In this document: positions 26,835 through 35,893 of the stretch, piece after piece
How positions within the stretch are numbered: position 1 is the stretch's first letter
Layout of the letters: each line of letters begins with the position of its first letter
Assembly (NCBI RefSeq): GCF_003002025.1
Contig: NZ_PVZB01000030.1
Span: 1-64,000 of the forward strand
Length of the DNA stretch: 64,000 nucleotides
Direction of reading: 5' to 3'
Origin: Paraburkholderia sp. BL25I1N1
GTDB taxonomy: Bacteria; Pseudomonadota; Gammaproteobacteria; Burkholderiales; Burkholderiaceae
Translations under genes and position numbers: made by a program
Notes under the pieces: generated by a model
What the model was told of the DNA's origin: nothing
Databases searched by the model: none
The model's input: the letters and a program-made list of their open reading frames with translations, nothing else

Positions 26835-27860
26835 ATGAACAATTCAGAGTCAACTATGAAAAACAGATGGATTTCCAGGCGCATTAAGAAACTCGACGCT
26901 GAAGATGACTATGACGAAATCTGGAAGCTCATGACGGCGTACCGAGCTAATGACTTCATCATGAATTTCATCTATGTGGTGACTTTTCCCCACTTCTTCG
27001 TACGCGAGCATGACGCGCGGCCACTTATCGATGACGGCAATGGAAAGATACTAATCAATGGCGACCGGCGCGCCGACGACACGTCGTGGAAAATGCAGGT
27101 TTGGTGGCACTACGGATCGGACCATGAGAAGACACGGAAGAATGTCGAGTCGATCAACCGGATTCACGAAGCCTATGCAAAGCGCTTCCCCGACAGTTTC
27201 GGACATCTCGAAAGCTACTTGTATACGCTATGTTACGAAGCTGCCGGCATGCACCGATTGATGCGGCGAGTTGGCATGCGCGGTTTTTCTGCGAAGGAGC
27301 AGCGCGTTGCAGTAAAATATTGGTCGACGATGGCAGTTCTATTCAGGAACGCTCAAACAGGTGAGCGAATTAGCGGCTTTCCCGGGACTTTCGACGGGAT
27401 AATGCGGTTCATGGATACCTACGAGTTGGACGGGATGACCGAGCCTTCTCATGAAATGGGCCGGATTGCAGCGCGAGCGATTTTGGATCAGTTCGCACAA
27501 CGATATTTTCCCCGGTGGCTGCACGGCCTTGCCCACGCCTGGATCATAAGCCTTTACCCCGGAAATGTCCTGAAGGCTTATGAACTGAAACCCCTTCCAC
27601 GCGCAGTCGTCAAACTGTTTCGGCTAGGCACAGCTGCCTTCCTCTGGTATGGGGAAAGGATTGTGCCCGACCCGATCGACACTTTCACAGAAAGACGCGA
27701 GGCGAAGCTGGCCCGACGGAAAGCAAGCGTTGTTACCACCGAGACGTCACACGATGCTGCTCAACCCGAGCACGAGACCGCCCTTCGGGCAGGATGTCCT
27801 CATTTTAGAGGTGGCACTGAGCATACGGACAGGTCGGTAAGTGGTAAAACCGGAGCCTGA
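26835..27860 (+). CDS. MpaB-like oxygenase (DUF2236-type), probable
   Basis: This 341-residue protein resembles the ER-bound oxygenase MpaB/latex-clearing (DUF2236) family. It shows MTAYRANDFIMNFIYVVTFPHFF near the start, EAAGMHRLMRRVGMRGFS then AVKYWSTMAVLF in the middle, and a helical C-terminal half (FPRWLHGLAHAWIISLY). No signal peptide is evident. The family includes heme proteins that cleave or oxidise hydrophobic substrates; I see conserved His but cannot name the ligand. The last 40 or so residues look like unrelated read-through tail (TETSHDAAQPEHETA), perhaps altered by a nearby insertion. It stands alone between IS relics. Confidence 0.55.
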   Translation: MNNSESTMKNRWISRRIKKLDAEDDYDEIWKLMTAYRANDFIMNFIYVVTFPHFFVREHDARPLIDDGNGKILINGDRRADDTSWKMQVWWHYGSDHEKTRKNVESINRIHEAYAKRFPDSFGHLESYLYTLCYEAAGMHRLMRRVGMRGFSAKEQRVAVKYWSTMAVLFRNAQTGERISGFPGTFDGIMRFMDTYELDGMTEPSHEMGRIAARAILDQFAQRYFPRWLHGLAHAWIISLYPGNVLKAYELKPLPRAVVKLFRLGTAAFLWYGERIVPDPIDTFTERREAKLARRKASVVTTETSHDAAQPEHETALRAGCPHFRGGTEHTDRSVSGKTGA

Positions 27861-27943
27861 GTCGGCCACAATGGCCGGAAACAGGGACCAGAATAGTGAC
27901 AAAACGGAGCGACGTGCGCGCACGCCCCGCGTTCTAGGCGAGG

Positions 27944-28935
27944 GTGGCAGTTGCAGTTGATAAAGGTGTCCTCGTCGCTTATCTAGTGGGTCTCGCTATG
28001 CGCCGCATCGCCAACCCGCAGGCTGGTGAACTCAAGACCGATGTCCGCGATGCCCCCATCATTGCAGAAGCTGCGGGCTCGATGCCGCAGAAGCTGCGCT
28101 CACTTCGGCTGGCTGACGAACCGCTCGGCGAACTTACCGTCCTATGCGGCTTCGACGGCGATCTCGCGGCACAGATCACGCAGACCAGCGCCCCCATTCG
28201 AGGCCCGCTCGCCAGATCCATCCGGCGCTGGAAAGGGTACTGGGACCGCGCTTCGACCATCCGGCTGTGCTCGGTCTGCTTGAGCGATAGCCCGCGCCCG
28301 GTGAGCTCGCCTCAGCCAGCGAAAAAACACTGGCCGACCGCCTCACCAAACTCGCACCTCGCATGGGCAAAAGCCCTGGCCATCGAAATCGTACAGGCGC
28401 TCAGCGAACAGGCGGTGATCGTGCCCGGTACTTAGCCAGCAACCATCGTCATGCGACGCCTTGCTCAGCAACTCGCGTCCCTGCGCAAGCAACGCAAAGC
28501 AAGCTGGCGGCGAAGTTGAGCGCCTGGTGCACGCACACCCTCTTTGGCCGGTCCTGACCAGCTTGCCGGGAGTCGCCGTCAGGACCGCCGGCACAGTGCT
28601 CACTGAAGTCGCTCACAAAGCGTTCGCATCAGCCGCGCATCGGGCTGCTTACGCTGGCCTCGCCCCGGTCACCTGACGCTCGGGCTCATCCGTTCGGGGG
28701 TGAACATCCGCCCCGACGGGGTAACAAGGTGCTCAAGAGAGCGCTCTTCCTTTCGGCCTTCGCTGCCCTGCGGGCCCCCATCTCAAGGGACTACTACGCG
28801 CGCAAAGTCCAGCGGGTAAGCGCCGCAATCAGGCGCTCATCACTCTCGCCCGACGACGTTGCGACGCGCTGTGCGACGGCGCCCACTGCCAACCGAAATC
28901 CGCCTCTACTTCTCGACGAATCACATAGGGGCATC
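27944..28935 (+). mobile_element. IS110-family transposase, multiply frameshifted and 5'-truncated
   Basis: Across shifting plus frames the full middle and end of an IS110-type transposase can be read: GVLVAYLVGLAMRRIANP, TDVRDAPIIAEAAGSMP, LCGFDGDLAAQITQTS, EIVQALSEQAVIVPGT, VERLVHAHPLWPVLTSLPGV, EVAHKAFASAAHRAAYAGLA, then VLKRALFLSAFAALR. At least four frame changes and several stops are present, and about the first 70 residues including the first catalytic Asp are missing. It cannot be active. Confidence 0.85.
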
Positions 28936-29055
28936 GCTTCGCTCGCTGTGATCAACTTGCGGTGGGACGTGCACCACTAGAATGCGTCCATGCTGGGCGC
29001 ACGAAATGAAAGCGGCGCAGTATCGCTGCGCCCACATTGGCCAAGATGACTGCTC

Positions 29056-30063
29056 TTAAAACAGGTGAATCCACCGCAAGTTGACCACAGCGGAGTTTCT
29101 GAACCGGTTCCGCACAAGTGTTTCGGTATAGGTATTCAGCCAAAATTTGTCGCTCTTTCGAACGTCATAATAAAGGCCTGGACCGATACCTAGTACTTGT
29201 TCGCGCGATTCAGGAACGCTTGCTCCATTTATACGGTTTTCCGTAATCTGACGAAGATAGTAACCGTTTATACCGAGGCGCAGCTTATCGGTTAACCTGT
29301 ATGAGGCGGCGAAGTTCGTGTAAAAAACCTGGCCGGCCTGTGTATCCTCAATGCCAGGAGCGAGAGGGGCGCCGCTTGCTGGCTCGTTATTCTTGAAGCT
29401 GTATTGGTAGTGCGGTCGCAAGCTAATTTCGAAACTCGGTCCAAGGAGAAAGGTGAACGACGCCGTAATACCTATCCCCCAAAAATGATTACCTGGATTC
29501 AGATCGACAGACGGATCATACCTTCCAGTCGGGAATGCCCCGTATACCTCTGCGCGACTCACAAACACGGGGTGGCCATCGACCATAACCGGGTCCCATT
29601 GCAGCAGGACTCCCAAGCTCATATCACCGAGCCCCGCGTGACTGGTCGTTGGTGTGACACCCGGGTACGGCGGCGGTGGGGTGAACGATGGACTGAGGTT
29701 CACAAGGGGCAAGATGACGTCAATGCCGGGGTGCCCGCCGAAAATCGTTGTAGCCGTGGGAAGCTCGTAAAGAACCTGCTCCACAAGCGTTTGTACATTC
29801 AACTGCGGATTGTTGAAAAGAGGCGAATTGGAGCCGTTGCTGGTCTTATACGCATTAGCATGCGTGACGGCAAAGTAGCTTTGCACTGCGAGGTCGCCGG
29901 GATTCCCGCCGAAGCCGTCAAGAAAGGAAGTGCTTCCCAAGTCGAGCCCAGTCGGAAGCGTGACCGTCGGCAAGACGGCATGGGCGTCGAACTGCGCGCT
30001 GGCAACCAACGCAACCAGAAGTTTTGAAGCGGCGATGGCCCAGTTGCGGACGGGTCGTCTCAT
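29056..30063 (-). CDS. SphA/MetA-type outer-membrane beta-barrel protein
   Basis: This 335-residue protein matches the family annotated as transporter of the phenol meta-pathway (Phenol_MetA_deg, SphA-like). It has an N-terminal signal region (LLVALVASAQFDAHA), then LPTGLDLGSTSFLDGFGGNPGD, repeated amphipathic strands such as FWGIGITASFTFLLGPSFEI, and a C-terminal aromatic residue (LRWIHLF). Relatives are found beside aromatic and hydrocarbon pathways and are thought to admit hydrophobic substrates. It is isolated between IS relics, with an apparent promoter region upstream (30064-30200). Confidence 0.75.
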   Translation of the reverse strand: MRRPVRNWAIAASKLLVALVASAQFDAHAVLPTVTLPTGLDLGSTSFLDGFGGNPGDLAVQSYFAVTHANAYKTSNGSNSPLFNNPQLNVQTLVEQVLYELPTATTIFGGHPGIDVILPLVNLSPSFTPPPPYPGVTPTTSHAGLGDMSLGVLLQWDPVMVDGHPVFVSRAEVYGAFPTGRYDPSVDLNPGNHFWGIGITASFTFLLGPSFEISLRPHYQYSFKNNEPASGAPLAPGIEDTQAGQVFYTNFAASYRLTDKLRLGINGYYLRQITENRINGASVPESREQVLGIGPGLYYDVRKSDKFWLNTYTETLVRNRFRNSAVVNLRWIHLF

Positions 30064-30229
30064 TTTTTGTCTCCAAGGTAGTTATGAAAATTTTGTAGTT
30101 TTTTTCCTAAGCTCTTCAGCGCGCTGAGGGCCGTTTGGAAAGGAGTGTAAAAAAAGAGCTTGGCGATGTCTTATCCGGCAGTGACGTCAAGATGTCTGTC
30201 AATGACGTGCCGGTGTAACTTGGACTTGC

Positions 30230-30838
30230 CCCTGCATAACCGGACACACGGTCATGCTTAGGTAGGCGAATTTTGTTTGCCAGCGGAAGTCGCGTGGCGA
30301 GCGGTATTTCAGGGCGCTGTGCGGATGCAATTCGTTGTAGTGGCCGAACACGATGGCCACGTTTTGGGGCCTGTCCTCGCGTCAGGCTTGGGCATCCACG
30401 AAACTTAATCGCGCTTCATCGTTTTGACGAAGCCCCCAGCCTTTCCGTTGTTCTGCGGAGTTCGGACGGGTGCCGTGATGGGCTTCAGACCGATTGCCCG
30501 CGAGACCGTCAGAGTCTCGTCGGCAATGCAGCAGGAACCGTAGTCGCTAAGTCACTCGATTCGCTATCGGTTTCAGCGCCCCATGGAAGCGGTTCGCGAC
30601 GGCCGGAAGCATTACGTCACGCACCAACCATGTCACCGGTGTAACCCCGGTCCTCGCCCCCCCAGCTCATAGCGTCGCGGTGGCAGCATCCAATGCAAAG
30701 ACGACCAGCAATGGCACACCATCGTCACAACGGAATTCGAAGCCGTCCGAGCACCAGCGCGCACTGCCCCCAGGAGGACACCGGCAGAACGATCAGCCCC
30801 TTCGATGCAACTCGCCGCCTTCTGGGCAGATAGCGCTG
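30230..30838 (-). mobile_element. IS3-family (IS2-group) transposase OrfB remnant
   Basis: On the minus strand, in broken frames, the catalytic part of an IS2-type transposase can be followed: RWCSDGFEFRCDDGVPL near 30740, LVVFALDAAT, LSDYGSCCIADETLTVSRAI, GLKPITAPVRTPQNNGKAGG, FVKTMKRD (then TAA), and VFGHYNELHPHSALKYRSPR near 30320. In-frame stops and frameshifts make it inactive. The N-terminal part appears to end at a junction with an aceE fragment. Confidence 0.85.
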
Positions 30839-31125
30839 CAGATTCCCCTCGGACAGGGACCCTTCTAGGTACGCACCCGCATACACGTCCGGTGACGAAT
30901 ACGGCTGAAAATACACGAGATTGCCCGTGCCCACCTCACCGCCCGGCGCCGTCGGGCGGAGGAAATAGTTGAACCCAACTTCGAACCGGTCAGCCACCGA
31001 CGCGTAACTCACGATATGGCCGCCGGGTAGCCGTACGCCTCGTTCGCGCGTACCAACACGGCCAGCGCATTTCAGTGCAGTGCGCTGGCCAAACGCTCTG
31101 GGACTTCGAGATTGCCGCGCGGCGC
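30839..31125 (-). pseudogene. Fragment of pyruvate dehydrogenase E1 (aceE-like)
   Basis: The minus strand reads PERLASALH, a TGA in place of Trp, NALAVLVRANEAYG, then after a one-base shift GGHIVSYASVADRFEVGFNY and GNLVYFQPYSSPDVYAGAYL, EGSLSEGNLQRY. This is the well-conserved start of the thiamine-diphosphate domain of homodimeric pyruvate dehydrogenase E1. Only about 95 of some 900 residues remain, with a nonsense codon and a frameshift. It abuts the IS2-group relic, so the rest was probably lost through IS activity. Confidence 0.75.
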
Positions 31126-31164
31126 TCATATAAGCGTCATCCAAGAGGTCCGGTCGGGCACGCA

Positions 31165-31396
31165 GCCATCTCGCGCGCACTACCTTTGCGCTAAGGTTCA
31201 AGGAACTGACCGGGCTTTCGCCGATGGGCTATGTGGCGCGTTGACGAATGACGCTAGCCGCAGACAGGCTAAGACATTCCCGTGACTCCGTTGCCAGGAT
31301 CGGCCTGCCGTCGGGTTATGAATCGGAGAAATCGTTCAGTGCGGCGTTTAAGCGGGTCATGGGCTGTTCGCGCCGCCGGTATGGTCGTCGACTAAG
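31165..31396 (+). pseudogene. AraC-family regulator, C-terminal remnant with nonsense codon
   Basis: The plus strand reads HLARTTFALRFKELTGLSPM, GYVAR, TGA, RMTLAADRLRHSRDSVARIG, then YESEKSFSAAFKRVMGCSRRRYG. This is the double helix-turn-helix of an AraC-type protein; relatives have Trp (TGG) where TGA stands (31243-31245). The N-terminal sensor domain is missing. Confidence 0.8.
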
Positions 31397-31583
31397 CTGA
31401 GGTCTTCACCATGTGCAATAGTTCCGGATACGAAGCCACTATTTGTGTGATTCGCAGGCATGGCTTTCCAACTCGTGTGTAAGACGTGCGACACGCCCAA
31501 CCGGGCAACGCGATCGATGGGAGTCTTACCGCGAGCGAGCCGTGCGGGCGACGCCACTTGTAGTCAAACGACCATCCCTCCAC
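31392..31583 (-). mobile_element. Transposase C-terminal scrap, IS481/IS3-like
   Basis: The minus strand reads EGWSFDYKWRRPHGSL and, in the next frame, ARGKTPIDRVARL. Together they recall the closing (Y)NWRRPHGSLxGKTPIDR segment of IS481-like integrases. Only about 40 residues are recognisable and a frameshift separates them. Confidence 0.45.
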
Positions 31584-31639
31584 TCGTTGCCACCAAGGAC
31601 GGTGGCTGGATGCGAACGTTTATTCCGGGCGCTCTCGGT

Positions 31640-31849
31640 TTGCGCTCCGTGCTCTTTCGCGCATGCGTCGACGGGTCGGTCGAAGTGCTGACGCGCCACC
31701 TGCAAAGGGAATGTGGTCCACGGACAATCGCTGCCAACCCAGTAGCGCCCGGCGCAATTGCGACCGGCATTGGTGGCGGCATCGCGCGCGAACCTCCCGA
31801 CGTGAACAGGCAGGTTGCGGACATGACTGCGCGACGCAGCGTCGGCTAA
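31640..31849 (+). pseudogene. Short-chain dehydrogenase fragment
   Basis: The final 65 codons of a plus-strand frame read DGSVEVLTRHLQRECGPRTI, AANPVAPGAIATGIGG and NRQVADMTARRSVG, then stop. This matches the region after the catalytic Lys in SDR proteins (GAVEVLTRYLAKELGPRGI, NxVAPGxIxT). The Rossmann fold and YxxxK motif are absent, so this is debris. Confidence 0.7.
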
Positions 31850-31959
31850 CCAATGATATTGGCCTAACGCAAGGCGCTCATCCGACGGGCTTGACTCTGA
31901 CCACTCTGCTTGAATCGCGCAGGGTGCGCGCCGCGCCGCTCTTCACTAACGCCTGACGT

Positions 31960-32847
31960 TCAATCGAGCGCCTTGTCGCTCGGATTGTTATAAAGATGCT
32001 TCACTGCCTCACTCATGGGGAAATTCAGATTCAGGTTCTTAGGCGGAATCGGGCTTTGAAACCATTTCGCGTAAATTTTCGCGGCCTCGCCCGATTTTTC
32101 CATGTCCGCAATAGCGTCGTCCGCGATCTTTTTGAACGATGGATCGTCGCGGCGCACCATGCAACCATACGCCTCCCGCGACTGGGGACTTCCCACGATC
32201 TCCCAGTTGTCGGGCTGCCGCGCTCGTGCCCGAGCTCCTGAGAGAATCGCGTCGTCATTCATGTAGGCGACTGCTCTCCCCGTTTCCAGCGCCTGAAACG
32301 ACTCGCTATGGTCTTTCGCGCTGATGATGCTCATGCCCATCTGCTTCTCGTTGTTCATCTTCCTGAGCAGGCGTTCCGATGTGGTTCCGGCCGTCGTGAC
32401 TACGGTTTTGCCTTTCAGGTCCGAAAAATCTTTTACCCCAGAGTCTTTTGCAGTCAGCAGTCGCGTACCAATAATGAAGATCGTGTTGGTGAAGGCAACT
32501 TGCTTCTGCCGCTCGAGATCGTTAGTTGTGGAACCGCACTCAATGTCCACCGTACCGTTCTGTACGAGCGGAATGCGATTTTGGGAGGTCACCGGGATAT
32601 CGCGAACTTGCACCCCCGGAAGACCGAGTTTCTTTTTCACTGCCTCGACGACTCTGAGCTGAAATTCCCGCGAATACCCCACGACTTGCTGTCGATCGTC
32701 GTAATATGAAAACGGGACAGATGACTCGCGGTGTCCAAGAGCAATGAGGTTTGTTTCTTTGATTTTATGCAGCGTACCGCTTTCTTGGGCGTGAGCGTTC
32801 GCAGCCAAGAAGCAAAAAACAACATGCGAAAGTACCTTGCGTTTCAT
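31960..32847 (-). CDS. Periplasmic amino-acid (glutamate/aspartate-type) binding protein
   Basis: This 295-residue solute-binding protein resembles GltI, which binds glutamate/aspartate for an ABC importer. A signal peptide (MKRKVLSHVVFCFLAANAHA) precedes the mature chain. The core includes IALGHRESSVPFSYYDD, QVVGYSREFQLRVVEAV, VDIECGSTTNDLERQK and GRAVAYMNDDAIL. The start at 32847 was taken over the longer upstream frame because GGGAG precedes it and a signal peptide follows. No permease or ATPase gene is adjacent, so it is either an orphan or works with a transporter encoded elsewhere. Confidence 0.87.
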   Translation of the reverse strand: MKRKVLSHVVFCFLAANAHAQESGTLHKIKETNLIALGHRESSVPFSYYDDRQQVVGYSREFQLRVVEAVKKKLGLPGVQVRDIPVTSQNRIPLVQNGTVDIECGSTTNDLERQKQVAFTNTIFIIGTRLLTAKDSGVKDFSDLKGKTVVTTAGTTSERLLRKMNNEKQMGMSIISAKDHSESFQALETGRAVAYMNDDAILSGARARARQPDNWEIVGSPQSREAYGCMVRRDDPSFKKIADDAIADMEKSGEAAKIYAKWFQSPIPPKNLNLNFPMSEAVKHLYNNPSDKALD

Positions 32848-32959
32848 GGAATCTCCCGTTGCGCGTGCTTTGAAAAAACCTCTTTGACGGTCCCGTCGAC
32901 CTATGGAAACCACCTATGCAATGGTCATCTAGCCACTTCCTGACAGCCCTTCGTAGTGT

Positions 32960-33510
32960 CCGCTGAAAACTACTTGATGTCCCGAATGTGACCGACGACG
33001 TAAGAAGTCTATCCGCGACAAAATCCACAATTCGCTATATATTTTTGAGCTTTGCACAAATCTCCGTTGTATGTTTTTTCATCGGAAGTGGTTCGGTCGG
33101 CGGCAACGCCGCAGCGTCGATCGTAGCTGCGACCCATTCGATAACCTCCGACGCTTCTCAGGATATGTCGCCTATCGAGACGAATGAACAATTTGATCGA
33201 GTGTCGAGAATGGTCGAAACGTTGCGGCCACGCGAAACACCCTCACTGGCCGGCAAGAGGCCACACTTCGGTACGTCGAGCGTTGCTTGTTCGCTAGATA
33301 TCGCGCTGAAACAGCCAGCGCACGGTTCACACCCTTGGTAGTGAGGCGACCAATAGGAAGGAAGGCGCGGCTGATGCGCCGACGGACGTGCTTGCCGGAC
33401 GGTCAGTGCCGACACAGGCAAGGCCCGATGCTGCGACGTCCGTGCTGTACTTCGCAAGGCGACAATAATTCCGCGTCCTGACCAACCTGCCTGTCACCTC
33501 CCTCTTTTTA
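32960..33510. other. Intergenic stretch without a recognisable gene
   Basis: This gap of roughly 550 bases lies between the binding-protein gene and the LysR remnant, both on the minus strand. I see no conserved protein, RNA gene or repeat. The part next to 32847 probably carries the promoter of the binding-protein gene. Confidence 0.4.
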
Positions 33511-34194
33511 TTAGCGAGCGCGGCCTTTGTCGGCGGTCTTCTTGCTGCCTGTCGCTTCGCTCATCGACCGAACGAACACTTGGACCTGAGCACGACGTGG
33601 CAACTCTTGACGTTCGACGATACCAATTTCGCGTGAGAAGGTTGCCCCGCCAAGTGGGAGCGTCGTAACGCCATGCGGCATAGGTATACCGTCTAGCCCC
33701 GGAACGATCGAGACTCCGACACCCTTCGCGACAAGCGCCATGACCGTGTTCAAGTCGTCCAGCTCGATAACTTCGCCATGGCTGACGTGATTCATTTCGA
33801 AGATACTGTCCACGTGCCGTTGATTGAAGGAATCGCGGCCAAACCGTAGAAAGGGCCGGGAACTGAGTAGATCCCTCCAGTGCTCGTTTTCAAGGCTCTC
33901 AGGCACCAGGACGACGAACTGCTCCGTCGCGAGTGGATGCCACTTCAAATCGACAGGTAGAGAAAACGGCGGCTTGATAATTATGGCGCCGTCCACTTCC
34001 CCAGAAAGCACCTGCCCTACAAGGTTCAGCGAAACACCCAGCCTGATTTTTAGACGACATCCCGGCAAGAGTTTGCGAAACTCACAGACTCCATCAACGA
34101 GCCAGGTGCCGTTCGCCAAAGCGGTCGAGCCGATAAGGACCGACTCAGACACGGCCGGGTGTTGACCTACGGAATTGTGCAGATATTGTCCCAT
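33511..34194 (-). pseudogene. LysR-type effector domain lacking its DNA-binding domain
   Basis: The 227-codon frame encodes only the effector-binding part of a LysR regulator: VLIGSTALANGTWLVDGV, GEVDGAIIIKPPFSLPVDLK, FLRFGRDSFNQRHVDSIF, and VALVAKGVGVSIVPGLDG-like text near the end. It is paralogous to the complete LysR protein at 39313-40203, which shares GEIDLAVVIRPPFSL, FIRYDRSSFGGRQVD and LVANGLGVALVP. The helix-turn-helix that should precede it is absent. Upstream DNA (34195-34350) shows no intact frame for it. A truncation by deletion is most likely; a stand-alone domain is less likely. Confidence 0.75.
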
Positions 34195-34351
34195 CGAGAT
34201 TCGAGGAAGTTATCATCGCCTGATTCGGGACCGACAGGCTGGCATCAGTGCGTTAGGAAAAGCAGCCAGCCACCGGGGCCGCGTGAAGCTCGTGCGCGGT
34301 TCGTCTGCGGCTGGCGGCAATAGCTTCGCCGCCGTCACGCTACGGGCGATC

Positions 34352-35062
34352 TCAACCCTTCTTGGATGCCTCGTACCGCGCCTTGTTTTCTTCGTTCGGA
34401 GGATACAGACCGGGCAATGCAGCACCGGCATTGACCTCATCCATAATCCAAGCTTCGAAACGTTCCTGTTCGACAGCGGCCTGAATTACATCGTCAACGA
34501 GTGCCGCAGGGATAAGAACCGCGCCGTCCTGGTCGGCGACGATGACGTCGCCAGGGAAAACGGCGACCCCGCCACAAGCGACAGGCTGCTGCCAGTCCAC
34601 GAACGTGAGGCCGGCTACCGAGGGTGGTGCTGCCGCACCCGCCGCCCATACTGGCAAACCGGTCGACAAGACGCCCGTTGCGTCACGAACAACACCGTCA
34701 GTGATAAGCGCGGCGACGCCGCGCTTGGCCATTCGTGCACAAAGGATGTCGCCCCATACCCCCGCGTCCTTCACGCCCATTGCGTCGACCACCGCGATAC
34801 ATCCGGCAGTCATCTGCTCGATAGCACCGCGAGTCGAATTTGGTGACGACCAGGACTCGGGCGTCGCCAGGTCTTCACGTGAAGGAACGAACCGCACCGT
34901 GAAAGCCCGACCGACAACGCGCTTCGTGCCAGATGCAATCGGAAACGCTCCGCGGATCCACACATTGCGTAAGCCCTTTTTGAGCAAAATGGTCGTGAGC
35001 GTTGCCGTCGTGACGCTCGAAAGTGCCGCGAACTTCTGTTCATCTGCTTCGAAGGTCGACAT
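34352..35062 (-). CDS. RraA-type aldolase (HMG/CHA aldolase family)
   Basis: This 236-residue protein belongs to the RraA fold family that includes 4-hydroxy-4-methyl-2-oxoglutarate and 4-carboxy-4-hydroxy-2-oxoadipate aldolases. The active-site region is WGDILCARMAKRGVAALITDG followed by VVRDATG, giving the pyruvate-binding Gly-Asp segment and the metal-binding Arg-Asp. FPGDVIVADQDGAVLIP is the second family hallmark. Such enzymes release pyruvate from a 4-hydroxy-4-substituted 2-oxo acid. It is last in an operon with an SDR and an aminotransferase, so its substrate may be a 2-oxo acid formed by transamination. Confidence 0.83.
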   Translation of the reverse strand: MSTFEADEQKFAALSSVTTATLTTILLKKGLRNVWIRGAFPIASGTKRVVGRAFTVRFVPSREDLATPESWSSPNSTRGAIEQMTAGCIAVVDAMGVKDAGVWGDILCARMAKRGVAALITDGVVRDATGVLSTGLPVWAAGAAAPPSVAGLTFVDWQQPVACGGVAVFPGDVIVADQDGAVLIPAALVDDVIQAAVEQERFEAWIMDEVNAGAALPGLYPPNEENKARYEASKKG

Positions 35063-35097
35063 AGCGACTCCTTTTCTATCTGGATATGTAAAGCGGA

Positions 35098-35883
35098 CTA
35101 GACAGCCGCAATCAAACCGCCATCAACACGGATGGTCGACCCGGTGATGTACGATGCGCGCTTACTGGCGAGGAAGGCCACAACATCGGCGTACTCTTGT
35201 GGATCACCGTAACGCCCCATTGGGATCGACGCCTCACTCTCTAACTGGACTGCGGCGGCCTCGCGGCCCTCCCGTTTCGCCTTGGAGTCGTCGAGAAAAC
35301 GAGTACGGGCCGTGGCAATTCGGCCCGGCACGATTACGTTAGATGTAATCCCGAACTTCGCGACGTCGCGAGCCAATGTCTTCGACCATCCGACCAGAGC
35401 GATGCGCGTAGCGTTCGAGAGACCGAGGTTAGGGATCGGAGCAATGACTCCCGACGATGTGCTTGTAATGATCCGACCCCACCCGCGGTCACGCATTCCA
35501 GGAAGCAACAGGTCCGTGATGCCAATTACCGATATCACCATCGATTCAAACGCTTCGCGCCACACGTCCTCGGAATGGCCGAATGCAGGCCCCGGCTGGG
35601 GTCCTCCCGTATTGTTAATGAGGATGTCGATGCCGCCGATGTCTGCTAGCAGATCCTGGATCGCTGTGCGCCATTGTTCGGCAACGCCAAGATCAAAAGC
35701 CAACCCTCGGCTTTTCCCGCCGACCTCGGAGATTCGAGCCTGCACCTGGTCAAGCGACGAGGCGTCGCGATCTGCAACGCAAACATCAACGTTCTCGCGC
35801 GCCAGCGCCACCGCAATCTCGCTGCCTAATCCCCCACCAGCACTCATTACAAGAGCCCGTTTACCGCTCAAACCAAGATCCAT
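35098..35883 (-). CDS. SDR-family oxidoreductase without the usual catalytic Tyr
   Basis: This 261-residue protein has the SDR Rossmann fold: ALVMSAGGGLGSEIAVAL (TGxxxGxG position), LINNTGGPQPG (NNAG position) and the C-terminal IRVDGGLI. The Ser of the triad is present (TSTSSGVI). The YxxxK position, however, reads LSNATRIAL, so Tyr is replaced and Lys is Arg. A recognised subgroup with PNLxLSN in place of Y occurs in proteobacteria. It may therefore be a non-classical reductase or binding protein. It sits 10 bases downstream of the aminotransferase. Confidence 0.85.
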   Translation of the reverse strand: MDLGLSGKRALVMSAGGGLGSEIAVALARENVDVCVADRDASSLDQVQARISEVGGKSRGLAFDLGVAEQWRTAIQDLLADIGGIDILINNTGGPQPGPAFGHSEDVWREAFESMVISVIGITDLLLPGMRDRGWGRIITSTSSGVIAPIPNLGLSNATRIALVGWSKTLARDVAKFGITSNVIVPGRIATARTRFLDDSKAKREGREAAAVQLESEASIPMGRYGDPQEYADVVAFLASKRASYITGSTIRVDGGLIAAV

Positions 35884-35893
35884 AATCCGCCTC

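Noticed and set aside
30725..31201. A 158-codon minus-strand frame first taken for an outer-membrane protein
   Set aside because: The central part is the conserved pyruvate dehydrogenase E1 segment, and the left end is a shadow of the IS2-group relic, so it is a composite of two fragments.
33000..33480. Possible gene in the gap right of the binding-protein gene
   Set aside because: Frames on both strands are short and without conserved motifs. Composition alone is not enough for a call.
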